A DNA stretch of 64,000 nt from positions 43,150,840 to 43,214,839 of the forward strand of contig CM049322.1 of the NCBI GenBank assembly GCA_026874595.1, read 5' to 3'. The DNA is from Sipunculus nudus. Lineage: Eukaryota; Annelida; Sipuncula; Golfingiida; Sipunculidae. The notes beneath the pieces were generated by a model. That model saw only the letters and a list, made by a program, of their open reading frames with translations. It did not search any database and was not told the DNA's origin. Shown piece by piece: positions 12,049 to 22,267 of the stretch (within the stretch, counting starts at the first letter, position 1; each line of letters opens with the position of its first letter). Made by a program: the position numbers and the translations under genes.

Positions 12049-14571
12049 TTAATCACTGTCAGATGAATCATAAATGATGCGCCTAAACTTGAGAGGAGCA
12101 CTTCTCACCCTCACTGGGGTTTCCTGCTGGATTTCAACTTTAATATTAAAAGTTCCACCAGTTATTTTTGCTTGTGAAAACAACCCAGCTGGCACTACCT
12201 CTGGTGATGGCATTGTCAGGCTTGATACAGGCATGGAGTTCGGCTGTGTTGAGGCAGTGGCCTGAGAAGCCAAGGTTGGTACAGGGGCAGGACTCACAGC
12301 TGAAGGATCTGGTACTGTCTCTGGTGTGGTGGATCTGCAAGGTTTAGCCTGGGTGGAACTGTTCTTAGAGTTTGTGACACCAAGCAGTATGTCACACATG
12401 TCGCGCTGCTGGTCTCTACTGGCAACTGAATAATTATTGAGGCTGAGAATATTTTTATGGCCTGACAGTTGCATGACTTGTGTGGGTGGAACATTATTGT
12501 GCAAGAGTTGTGTGCACATGGTTTTGCGGATTGACTGGTTAGTTTTGTGCCCTGTAACACCAGCCTTTTGGCACATTCTTTGTACCATGGTGCCAAGTAT
12601 TTTTTCCCCAAGTGGCTGGCACTTGTACCAAACTTGGCTCCCAAATCTGCGTTTATGATTGATGGCAAGGTAGAATGGACTATTTGCCTCGCACATATTC
12701 AGGTCGATGTGACCTGAACTCCTCATAGAGGCGTAGAGGGCACCTCTCAGGATTTTTTATTTTCAAAAACCTTTGGCTGAAAAGGTCTGGTGTTTTGTCC
12801 TGACACTTGCCTGGTTTTTGTTTTCATCTCATCAAATTGGAGGTATGATCTACTTTCATCCATGCAGGGAGTAAGATCTCCCCAGCACAGCTGCCTTGAC
12901 TCATCTCCTGCCCGGAACCCAAGGCATTTGGTCAGAAGGTACCACAAAGTGTTTTGCAAAACATCTGCACAGTGGTTGCCCAACTGCCCCCTCTCCCACA
13001 GTTTCTCTTCCTCTGCCACAGTAAGTGGCTCTGCTCTATTTGGTTTGTTGCCTTTGCCTTGCTGTTTGAGGTCTCTTCTTTTTGCCTCAAGTACTTTTCT
13101 GCTAGTCTCAAATTTATCTGATTGGATCAGGCTGTATCCATATTCTTGTTCTCTCAGGTGCCGCTCCAGTGACCTATGATAGCTTGTCAGCGTGTCTGGT
13201 TTATACTCTGTTAGGTCCCCTTTTCTTATGTCCAGCAAAAAGCTCCATATGTGTGAATCCAATGTACTGGGAGGGAAATCCAGTACCAGCCAGCTTTCAA
13301 ACCTCTGTACCACCCCCTCTGTTTTTCTGACAGTACTGGCCGCCTTCTTGCTCTCTATGAATTTCTTTAGTCTTTCGTGCTCCCCATCTTCATCATCGGC
13401 ACATCTAGATTTTTGCTTGGTGATGCCTGCAATAACACAAACACATGCATTTATATTGAAATAGTACCCCAAAGAACTGATACAGCATAAATCACATCAT
13501 TCCTAACATGATTGTGATATCAAATTTAATATTTTTTTGTGGGGGGGAGGTGGGGGGGGGGGGGGGGGCTTGATAGTGAAAATTGGTATTTAATGCCTTT
13601 TTACATTAATCTTTAATTTAAAATTTTAATACATTTTGTACATTTAATTTTACAATTTAGTAAATTCAATAAGATGTAAATGCATGTGATTATCTTTATC
13701 TATATATATATTAAAAAATAGATTGACAGTTATTCATTAATTAGGAGAACAAAATGTGTAACCTTTCTCCTCTCTCTTGAATAAAACCAGATCATGTAGT
13801 CCTCTTGAGCTGTTTGGAAACTGACTACCATCTAGTGATGTTTTGGCTTCATGGAACTCCTCCTGATCAGGGTTTGCTGTATACACACCTACAGTTATTA
13901 AATAAATATAATATGTAGTACAGGTGGCAGGCCTCACTGGGATCTAAATAAGCAAAATTTTCATTATATTCAGTTTATTTACTCTTTGTATCATCCAATA
14001 ATTTATTTAAAATTCAACTTACTGGCACTCCCTGCAGCCAGCATAATTTTCTTTTCATGTTTATTTTCTGTTTAAAAATATTTTATTGTAAGAAAAATAT
14101 GAAAATGGAAAAAAAAATATACAGCCAAACCAGTTTGTTATAAGGAATTCTGTATCAATATTTCAAAACCCAATGTTTTTTTAACCTGATTTATGAATGG
14201 GAATTAAAAAGAAATACCTGTGACTTTATTTAAAAAAAGTTTTGTATACTTAATTGGTAAACAAAAAAAAAAGTTTCTTTATTCTGTATGATTTTTAACT
14301 ACTCTAAAAATGCATAAAACAGGGTATAAAGAATCAAAAACATTCATGTTACTTGATAATTAATGGAAATTATAGTACTATACATTATTGTCATTATCAT
14401 GATAAATTTTAAAACTTTATTTCATTCATATTTTTGCAGTGAAATTTAATATACTATACCTTCTGCCAAATCACATCACACTAAAATTTCAGCATCATCA
14501 ATTTCTGTGTCATCCTGGTCCACCCAATCATCCAGGAAATCTTCAAGGTGTAGATCAAAATTTGCTGTCAT
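12049..14571 (-). pseudogene. DUF3504/Crypton-type tyrosine recombinase gene, four exons, broken
   Basis: Crypton-type and DUF3504 proteins are tyrosine recombinases or genes derived from them. The last exon (13426-12049) holds the domain: catalytic Arg in LGFRAGDESRQLCWGDL, an H...R box in GHKTNQSIRK, a later His in LSGHKN and the candidate nucleophile Tyr in LNNYS, then a Ser/Pro-rich tail ending DSSDSD. The last exon follows a good acceptor (TTATTGCAG). Upstream exons fit in phase: 13763-13876 (or -13888; donor GAAAG|GTTACA), 14023-14067 (donor GCCA|GTAAGT) and 14460-14571, which starts with ATG and encodes an acidic stretch (LEDFLDDWVDQDDTEIDD). All three junctions are phase 1 and keep the frame. 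Three breaks are seen: an in-frame TGA at 14476-14478, a frameshift in an A6 run near 12757, and a second shift near 12690. Both shifts are needed to read the NPERCPL...SPFYLAIN stretch. It may be a young mobile element with introns, a decaying domesticated gene, or partly assembly error. The exon model is inference. Confidence 0.72.
13540..13570. repeat. G-tract in recombinase intron
   Basis: A run of about 30 bases, almost all G, with one A and one T; it could form a G-quadruplex. It lies in the intron before the last recombinase exon. Confidence 0.8.
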
Positions 14572-15440
14572 CTTATGTTTTTGCCAGGTGCATATAGGAA
14601 TGTCATAGAAAAGCAGACTACATTTCTAGGAAAACGTAGTCCCTTGGTGCACAGGTATATGTGAAGGCAAAAGGCCTCCAAAAACTTTTATATTTTTTTA
14701 GTTGATACAGATTTTAATTTAAAGACAAAAACAATTTTTTTTCAGGGGGGGGGGTGAAAATTCTGTTTAATGTGTGACTTTCCTTGAATAAGTTGTAATA
14801 TGTTAAAGTAGTTTCCAGAACGCTCAGTGACATAAAGTTCACAGAAAGAAAAATAGTTCCGACACTAGCAAATATTTTGAAAGTAGTTCTGACACTAGCA
14901 TGGTATGGAAAGTAGTTCCGACACTGGCATGGTATGGAATATCATAGCTGGTTAGTTTGAAATCCTTGTATTTGCCCTTGTATCAGGTGGTTACATGTAC
15001 AGTTGGGGTGATAAAAATCACTTATTCTGTCCTTATTTCACGCACGTGGTATGATGACATTCAAACGTAGTCAATGTGGAATGCATAACACACACCCAAG
15101 GTTACCTATACACATGATATCATGGTGCAGAAAGATATTGCATCTCATCAGCTACCCCTGTTTATAAAGCGCAAAGGATGCTGGCACACAAGGTATATCT
15201 AATACAGAGAGTTCGTCGACCTACTTCGACATTCCTATACGTGTATGCAGTGCCTACGCAATACGCATGTGTCTACCAATTTGTCAGTTAATATAATAGC
15301 CCAATGTAACGGTTAAACTCGTACTAAAGAATGAGAGATTGTGACACGTTGATATTTAAGGGCGTATTAAATCGATTTCACATTCCCAAAATTATATAAT
15401 TCTAATAATTGATATTTCATTTCAAATATCGAGAGATTAT
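14572..15440. other. Upstream of recombinase gene, no gene
   Basis: Contains a short local repeat, GTAGTTC(C/T)GACACTAGCA, three times between about 14850 and 14935. A block near 15010-15070 (TCCTTATTTCACGC...GTGGTATGA) recurs at 42300-42320. A promoter for the minus-strand gene may be here, but none is clear. Confidence 0.45.
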
Positions 15441-15449
15441 TTTTGCAAT

Positions 15450-15564
15450 AGCGGGGGGGGGGGGCAGTGTGATTATATTGATCACCCGCCATTTCTAAAT
15501 TTTTTTTGCAATACCCCCCCCCCCCCCCATTGAAGTCTGCTTACAGAGGCAAGAGAGCTAAACC

Positions 15565-15602
<38 letters not shown>

Positions 15603-15775
15603 GGCTCTAAGATACGTACACCTTGGACAACCCCCCCCCCCCCCACACTGAAAGCTACAACCCAAACCCCCCATCCACATCCCCGGAGACAATTACCCAC
15701 CACCACCCCCCCCCAACCCTAACAGTACAGGACTGATACTTTTTTTTTGGGGGGGGGGGAGGGGGGACTAACCGA
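15450..15775. repeat. Alternating G- and C-homopolymer cluster with (TA)n
   Basis: Runs of 9 to 16 G or C alternate in both polarities: G near 15453, C near 15515, C near 15632, C near 15706, G near 15752. A (TA)n block sits at 15567-15600. The sequence TTTTTGCAATA precedes both the first G-run and the first C-run. Open frames here are composition artefacts. Confidence 0.85.
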
Positions 15776-15789
15776 TGGCTATTGTCTGG

Positions 15790-15900
15790 GGGTTGGCTGT
15801 CCCGGGGGGACTGGCCCTTGGGTCAGTCAATATTTCTTTTCTTGTTTTCTTGGTATTGCTAAGTTACAAGGACGTACTGTTTATCTCAGTTCTAAATATG

Positions 15901-15963
<63 letters not shown>

Positions 15964-16265
15964 ACAGTGTTGGCCAGAAGCTCGGACCAAACGTGCAGAA
16001 CACCCATTGTACATTTACCCTATAGAAGAACTGAATAAAATGAAACTTAAAATACAACGAACTTTATAGGTGATACCAAAATAATAATAAAAAAATAATA
16101 ATAATAAAATGCATTAAACGTGTAATCGTCGACTGGACCAAGCCTCACTCAAAAAATATAAGTAGAACGATCAGATTTAACCAGTCGAAGTTAATATAAC
16201 GGTAAAGTGTAAATCATTTTATAAATTTTAAATTTATGAAAATGATAAAGTATTTTGTATGTATT

Positions 16266-16270
<5 letters not shown>
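15790..16270 (+). repeat. 5' part of duplicated Ly6 module, copy 1
   Basis: Aligns with 42560-42960. Shared blocks include TTGGTATTGCTAAGTTACAAGG, a GTACTGTTTATC block, CAGAACACCC, GACTGGACCAAGCCTCACTCAA and AAATATAAGTA. A (TA)n(GA)n compound microsatellite (15900-15960) interrupts copy 1 only. Confidence 0.8.
15900..15960. repeat. (TA)n(GA)n compound microsatellite
   Basis: About eight TA followed by about 21 GA dinucleotides. The same compound pattern occurs at 59197-59271. Confidence 0.95.
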
Positions 16271-16307
<37 letters not shown>

Positions 16308-16332
16308 TGTGTAAGGAATCAAACGATTGTGA

Positions 16333-16390
16333 GCATCGTGTTTACTAATCAGTTTCGTACCGTTGTACGGCACTCTTCAGAACGATATGA
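16333..16390 (-). ncRNA. Hammerhead ribozyme-like motif, copy 1
   Basis: Read on the minus strand: CTGAAGA (matches the CUGANGA core) at 16374-16380, a 7 bp stem II with loop ACA (16357-16373), GAAA (16353-16356), a minimal stem III ACU-GAUU-AGU, then cleavage position A at 16343. Stem I forms from ATATCGTT with AACACGAT, with a 2-base bulge. All core positions fit a type I hammerhead with a very short stem III, the form known from Penelope-like elements. Activity is inferred. Confidence 0.75.
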
Positions 16391-16695
16391 ATGAAGGGGT
16401 TGTACATTGAACAACTGGTTGTTCACTGGAGCATGTTTGTGGTTATTACAATGTGGATTTGTACAACGTGCCTAATCTGGATTACTCTTTGTGCTAAGTT
16501 TACGTAACAGGAATTTGTTAGCGTGTCTACAACTTGTTACAAGTTCATTGCGTTGGTTAAGTGTGGCCATGTTTTGTTTATATAAAATGAAATATTTTTC
16601 CCACAGGCATAGGTTGCATCTGTTAGTTTATGGGGAATGTGCTTTGGCTTTTCTGAGTATTTTCCACTGTATTTCAAATTTGACGTTGTTCTCTT

Positions 16696-17082
16696 TTAGT
16701 TCCCAAATGTATTTGCTGAGTTCCGTACTATTCCTTTTTTCCGGGTGTCTGAACGATGTTTTATGGTTGTTATATCTTGTTTTGAAGGAGTTACCGTGAG
16801 ACCTATGTACGTTTCATCCGCCTTTCCGTTTTCTGTACTGACTGTGGCTTGGTATATGACAGATTTTGTGAGGCATTGTCCGGGTGTTGGGCATTCACGG
16901 GGATTCCTGCAATTGCATCCAGTAGATGGCGCTGTACTATTCCTGGAGATGATACATTTGTTATGGCCTTCTATGTGTTGTTTCAGGTTGGGCATACAAC
17001 TGTAGCTTATTTTTACTGTATTACGGTTGAAAATTTTGTGGAGAACGTATTTTTTTAAAAATTCTTCGTCCAGGATTTTCAA
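16696..17082 (-). pseudogene. Penelope-like GIY-YIG endonuclease region
   Basis: A Cys-rich motif (CNCRNPRECPTPGQC) is followed by VIYQATV...ADETYIGLT, the GIY-YIG core of Penelope-like endonucleases, which nicks target DNA for priming. Compared with the truncated copy at 18713-19256, this copy lacks one base near 16791 and has an extra T near 16740. About 17 codons between them are therefore read in the wrong frame, and the FKTRYNNH segment with the conserved Arg, intact in the other copy, is lost. The nuclease encoded here is probably inactive. Confidence 0.8.
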
Positions 17083-17093
17083 GAAGGATTGTC

Positions 17094-17671
17094 CTATGTT
17101 GGTGGGTTGTACCAGGTAATGTTTCTGCGTCGTTTTCTCTTTTGTTGTGTTTGTTGGTCTGAATTGACTTTAAATTGCAGTTGGCATTTAAATCCACTTC
17201 TCCTGAGAGACTCTTGGTATAAAGGGGCGGCTTTGGTGAAGGTTACCTCGTCACACGAAATTTCGCAGAGTCTGTTGTTTATTGATTCTGGAGAGTTCCT
17301 GACTATTCTTGGTGGGTGGTTGGGTTTGTGGTTCACGTATGTTGGGGTGTTGTTGGGTTTGTTGTATGGAGCGTATTTACCTGTAGTAAGGTTAAATGTG
17401 ACGTCCAGGAAATCTACAACTTTCTTGTTTGCTACAATTTTTATTTTTAGTCCATGCTTTTTGAATATAATGTTTAAGTCTTTTTTTATGTTTTTTATCT
17501 GGCGGGGGGTCGCGTTAATAATCCCAAGTCCGTCGTCCCGGTAAAGCCCGAAGTCGTTGCCATGTTTACTGGTGATCTCGTCAAGTAGGAATAGGCCGAC
17601 CAGTTCGCAGGTTTCTGCTCCGTCGAAGCTGCCCATCGTCACGTCGAATAACGCAGGTGTGGTCCTTTTCA
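17094..17671 (-). pseudogene. Penelope-like reverse transcriptase, C-terminal part
   Basis: Continues the reverse transcriptase after the A8 frameshift. It has motif B (DVTMGSFDGAETCELVGLFLL), the motif C catalytic box GLYRDDGLGI, and VVDFLDVTFNL. It ends in a basic linker (KRKRRRNITWYNPP). Penelope-like enzymes of this type are followed by a GIY-YIG nuclease, which is found next at 16696-17082. This is the same element as the preceding frame, split by a shift. Confidence 0.82.
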
Positions 17672-18583
17672 CCCATGGCTGTCCAGAGTGGTACAGGTAG
17701 GCTTTTTTTTGGAGTGGATGATAATGTTTTGTTCCTCGGGGGTTATCTTGGCATATGTTGTGGCAAATTCTAATGCAGAGTTCAGTAGTTTGTCGGAAAT
17801 TGATGGGTAGAAGTCGACCACATCGAATGTGATGAGTGAGTGTTTGTCTTTCTGCCCTATGCTATTAAACCATGATATAACCGCTGTTGTGTTTTTCCAC
17901 TGGTTCAGTCCTGTATGTTCCCGGATGTCTCTATTGATTCGTTCCAACAAATGTTTGCTAATTTTTCCAATTTCAGATTTAGTTGGATTGATAAGGCGGC
18001 ATGTTGGGTTGTTGTCGAAATTTGGTTTATGATCTTTCAGAGTTATAAACGCTTCTCTCTTCGCTGTATTGCTAATTTTGTCGTCCAGTCCCAGTTTTTC
18101 GGAAATATGTTTGGCCTCTAGCTCGATGTTGTGGATAGCTTCCTGGTTCGTCTTCTTGTATGATTTTGTTATGCACTTTTCCAGTAGTTCCGTGTATGTA
18201 GTTTCCTCCAGTTTGTAGTAGTTGTTAGTTTTATCTGCAGGTACTAGCAGTTGGTCTGTTTGTTTTATTTTCTTACGGATGTCTGTTGTTAGCTGTCTTT
18301 GGAACCGGCAGTTGATTTGGCGGAATTTAATCGTTTCGATCATTTGTTGCATTCTTTTCTCAAAGTTTGACATTTCTGGTACGGAGGGCGGTGTTCTTCT
18401 CGAATTAAATCCAAAGTGTTCTTTATCCTCTTTTGGTTTTGCTTCGGGGTTCAGGTAGAAATAAGCTTTCCATCGCATTCGCTTGCATAGTTGTTCTGTT
18501 TTCTCGATCAGTTTTACCAGGTATTCCCTTCGGCTGGGCAACGGGATGTTTTTGGTGGAGTAGTCGAAGGTTGTTGATTCCAT
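17669..18583 (-). pseudogene. Penelope-like reverse transcriptase, N-terminal part
   Basis: This 304-codon frame begins at ATG. It carries reverse-transcriptase core motifs: KDHKPNFDNNPTCRLINP, a KISKHLLERI block, and motif A in LITFDVVDFYPSI (catalytic Asp) in its last quarter. It ends at 17669 because of a frameshift in an A8 run near 17705. Past that run the frame that continues the protein reads LYHSGQPWVKR into the next open frame. The enzyme copies element RNA at the target site. The frameshift is in a homopolymer and could be a sequencing error. Confidence 0.82.
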
Positions 18584-18712
18584 GCTATCAGTCCTTGCAC
18601 AGAGTGCTCAACATATTATGGAGCAATAGATACAATTGTTCTTTCTAGGCTGTTGGCAATGCACTGAAGGCAAAGTGCTCTATGGTATAACCAGAGCGTA
18701 TCAATATATATC

Positions 18713-19256
18713 ATGTGTAAGGAATCAAACGATTGTGAGCATCGTGTTTACTAATCAGTTTCGTACCGTTGTACGGCACTCTTCAGAACGATATGAATGA
18801 AGGGGTTGTACATTGAACAACTAGTTGTTCACTGGAGCGTGTTTGTGGTTATTAAAATGTGGATTTGTACAACGTGCCTAATCTGGATTACTCTTTGTGC
18901 TAAGTTTACGTAACAGGAATTTGTTAGCGTGTCTACAAATTGTTACAAGTTCATTGCGTTGGTTAAGTGTGGTCATGTTTTGTTTATATAAAATGAAATA
19001 TTTTTCCCACAGGCATAGGTTGCATCTGTTAGTTTATGAGGAATGTGCCTTGGCTTTTCTAAGTATTTTCCACTGTATTTCAAATTTGACATTGTTCTCT
19101 TTTAGTTCCCAAATGTATTTGCTGAGTTCCGTACTATTCCTTTTTCCGGGTATCTGAACGATGTTTTATGGTTGTTATATCTTGTTTTGAAGGAGTTTTC
19201 CGTGAGACCTATGTACGTTTCATCCGCCTTTCTGTTTTCTGTACTGACTGTGGCTT
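18713..19256 (-). pseudogene. Truncated second Penelope-like copy (nuclease end only)
   Basis: Encodes YQATVSTENRKADETYIGLTENSFKTRYNNHKTSF in frame, then the shared 3' non-coding part with a hammerhead-like motif. The 5' side is cut at TATAT and runs straight into (TA)n. Confidence 0.8.
18739..18796 (-). ncRNA. Hammerhead ribozyme-like motif, copy 2
   Basis: Identical in sequence to the motif at 16333-16390 and exactly 2,406 bases away, so self-cleavage at both would release one unit-length element RNA. The predicted cleavage is between 18749 and 18748. Confidence 0.75.
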
Positions 19257-19309
<53 letters not shown>

Positions 19310-19375
19310 CAATTTATTACATTTATACATTTTTGAAAGTAAAAAAAATAAATTGTTATTAATATAAATTTTTTG

Positions 19376-19427
<52 letters not shown>

Positions 19428-19428
19428 G
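19257..19428. repeat. Two (TA)n microsatellites
   Basis: TA runs at 19257-19306 and 19378-19428 are separated by AT-rich sequence that matches 42970-43020. Confidence 0.95.
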
Positions 19429-20178
19429 GCTGTATAATTTAAAATGTGTACGAATAACAATTATAAGGTTAATCTCCAAAAAACATACATTTCTAAAACT
19501 AGAAATAACATTGTCTTTTCTATCACGGAAGGCCCGGTAGCCTGCAGTTGCTCGGCTGTGTCAGCATAGTACACGCAACGACTTTTCGAGACGTGAAACT
19601 ACAGCCAATAAAATGTACTCGACCCACGTTAGGTGTTGACATAAAGTAAGCACCAATAATAAAAGATACACTAAAATAACCCCATTTTATTGCCGGGAAT
19701 AGTCAGGATTATTTGTTTAAATGTAAGCTTTTTTTTGTCCTGATAAAATATGTGAAAACCTGAGATTTTTTATATCATCTATTATGCCTATACGCCTGAA
19801 AGGGTAAGTTAACAAGCACTCAGTCAACAAGACTCTATTTGATTAACATTGGCTGTGTGGATAGTTTTAAGCTAGTTGTCAGCTGATCTTTTTTCACTGT
19901 AAACATTGGACAAGTGTTTTCATACAAATTCTCCAGGCTCGCTAAGATCTTATAATGTCTTTTATACGCGTGAAAACAAATTGCTTTATCCTTATGTGTA
20001 CATAATGGCGACGCCCGAATCACAGATCAACGCCTATGCAATTTCTTCAGAAGTTAACCATTATATTGATCTGGCAAGCCAGCAAATACAAAGATAAAAC
20101 ACTAATACGGTTCAACAGTTGTTCAGATTTTCTTTTTCGCCTCCCATTGATACAGCTGTGCGCACGTAATGTTTGCTG

Positions 20179-20220
20179 TCTAGTAACGGTAGCTAGGAAA
20201 CTGTTTCTGTCACGTGCATT
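20179..20220 (+). promoter_or_regulatory. Upstream module of Ly6 gene 1 (X-box-like + E-box)
   Basis: TCTAGTAACGGTAGC at 20179 resembles an RFX X-box, and CACGTG at 20211-20216 is a palindromic E-box followed by CATTAATTTT. The E-box ends 81 bases before the first-codon position. The same order and spacing are found upstream of the other plus-strand copies. Confidence 0.6.
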
Positions 20221-20296
20221 AATTTTTAACAGCCCAGCGTCTATACCAATTTCCATTTCTACTCTGTGTTGACAGCTGTAAGGAGAAACACTCATA

Positions 20297-20390
20297 ATCA
20301 AGCTGATTCAGACCGCTGTCTTGCTCGTCTTTGTTGTTGCAACAGGTGAGATAATGTATTACAGAGCTTGTTCAATATATAAGGAATCAG

Positions 20391-20462
<72 letters not shown>

Positions 20463-20531
20463 ATAAATATGATAATAACTATATTAATAATAAAATAGTA
20501 ATAATGATAATAATAATATTTTGATCGTTAT

Positions 20532-20563
<32 letters not shown>

Positions 20564-21963
20564 ATTGTTGTTACGGAACCTAATATCAACAGATCACGTA
20601 GTCGTGACGAACCTAAATTTCATAATGGAGAAAAAAATCAGATTCTGTAACAATAGGCAGCGTGAAATGTCTAGGGGAATGAATAAAGAAGTCAGTATTT
20701 TTTTTACAAATAACCATAATTTATTCTTAAAACAATCCTTACATTAAAATACACTAAATTAATACAGTTTTACAGTATAACAACAGTACAACAGCAAATC
20801 AATACAAGTATATAGATAAAGTGTACAGTACCTTGACACCACCACTGTCACAGCGATAACAAGTCCTTTATAACGTACAACCCAGATCTTTTCAGATAAT
20901 AACAGTCCAGTTCATTCACAAAATCAATCCGTTGTAATCCCAAAGTGAAGTTCTTGTTATAACCCCGAAAGCAAAATGAAGACTATATAAAATCCGTCAC
21001 AAGTTTAGAAGAAAATCTATAATTGCCGCACTTATCGGAAAAGGTCAACAACTGACTTACACGCTTCTGTGTCCGCTGGAATATTTCTCTCCTCTCTCTC
21101 TCTCTCTCTGCTCTAAACACCTCAAGCTGAGAACTTTCCATTTCTCGAACAATCTAAAGAACCTAACATGACACACAGTACACACGCGTTACAGGAAACA
21201 TATAGAACAACATAACTGTGTTTCTACATATCAGGGTTCACACGTGAGCCTGCCCGGCTCGGCCAGGCGAGAAAGCCCCACACTAACATGACCGCTGTTC
21301 ACACGAGAGACCCCACGCATGGGCCGGGCTATGCCGTTATAGCAACAGACAACGCTAGCGCTGAACAAACACACTGCTGCATACAATAAAGAGACATCTA
21401 TAACACAGTAGAATTAAACCACCAACCGAAGAGGGTGACGGCTTATGTAGCTGATGAGTTTATTCCTGGCTACATATTTGGTTAAAATATATCTATCTGA
21501 TTTGTTTTCCTCCCATGTCCCTTTATTTGTCCGTTTGCCAGGAATGAAAATTAATTTTGAACTTCCTATGATATAAACAAATATTAAATGGTTGAATTTT
21601 GAACGCACCTCCATCAGTACGTTTTGAAAATTTACAGATTAGTACATTGTTTTAAATACATGGCAAAGAGCTATCAACTTAAACTCATCATATTATTAAC
21701 TAATGCATAGCCCATAAGATGGCACAAAACGTGTGGTAAAAGCTTATTTCGATAAATAATGACCATATTAGTGTCTGTGTAAAAATATAAAAAAATAACA
21801 AGATCACTTAAAACCTTTCGTGTAGGTATTTATATACTCAGACACTACTCACGCTAAAGTTTCTCACTGCAGTCGTGAAGATCTACATACATTTGTTTTA
21901 AGCGCTACTCAGAGGCGTAGGAAGCAGATTCAAAGACGTCGAAAGATGATGGTGGGTGCAGTG

Positions 21964-22025
<62 letters not shown>

Positions 22026-22192
22026 TGTGATATATATGGACTCTATACTTTGTCGTTCCATTATATTTAACATCTCACTATACGTTTCCACTTAATTACC
22101 ATCTGACGATGAAGCCTCTGGGTTTCGAAAGCTCGTGTTTTAATATACAAATTAGTCTATCTAAAAGGCGTTACTCTTTATCTTTACCTACG

Positions 22193-22267
<75 letters not shown>

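Larger units (their letters stand above)
16270..19306 (-). mobile_element. Penelope-like element, tandem 1.2-copy insertion in (TA)n
   Basis: This is a minus-strand retroelement flanked on both sides by (TA)n (16270-16304 and 19257-19306). It contains a near-complete copy (16305-18712) preceded on its 5' side by a truncated copy of its own 3' part (18713-19256), in the same orientation and closely similar. Such head-to-tail partial tandems are characteristic of Penelope-like elements. The related segment at about 42900-43030 has matching flanks (TGTATTGTTTA and TTTTTGAAAGT..AAAAAAA) but no insert, so it serves as the empty site. The truncated copy breaks at GGTATAT, where its own sequence merges into the microsatellite. 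Confidence 0.85.

Noticed and set aside
17094-17671. Independent gene starting at 17671
   Set aside because: It starts at a non-ATG codon and is simply the continuation of the Penelope-like reverse transcriptase after the A8 frameshift.
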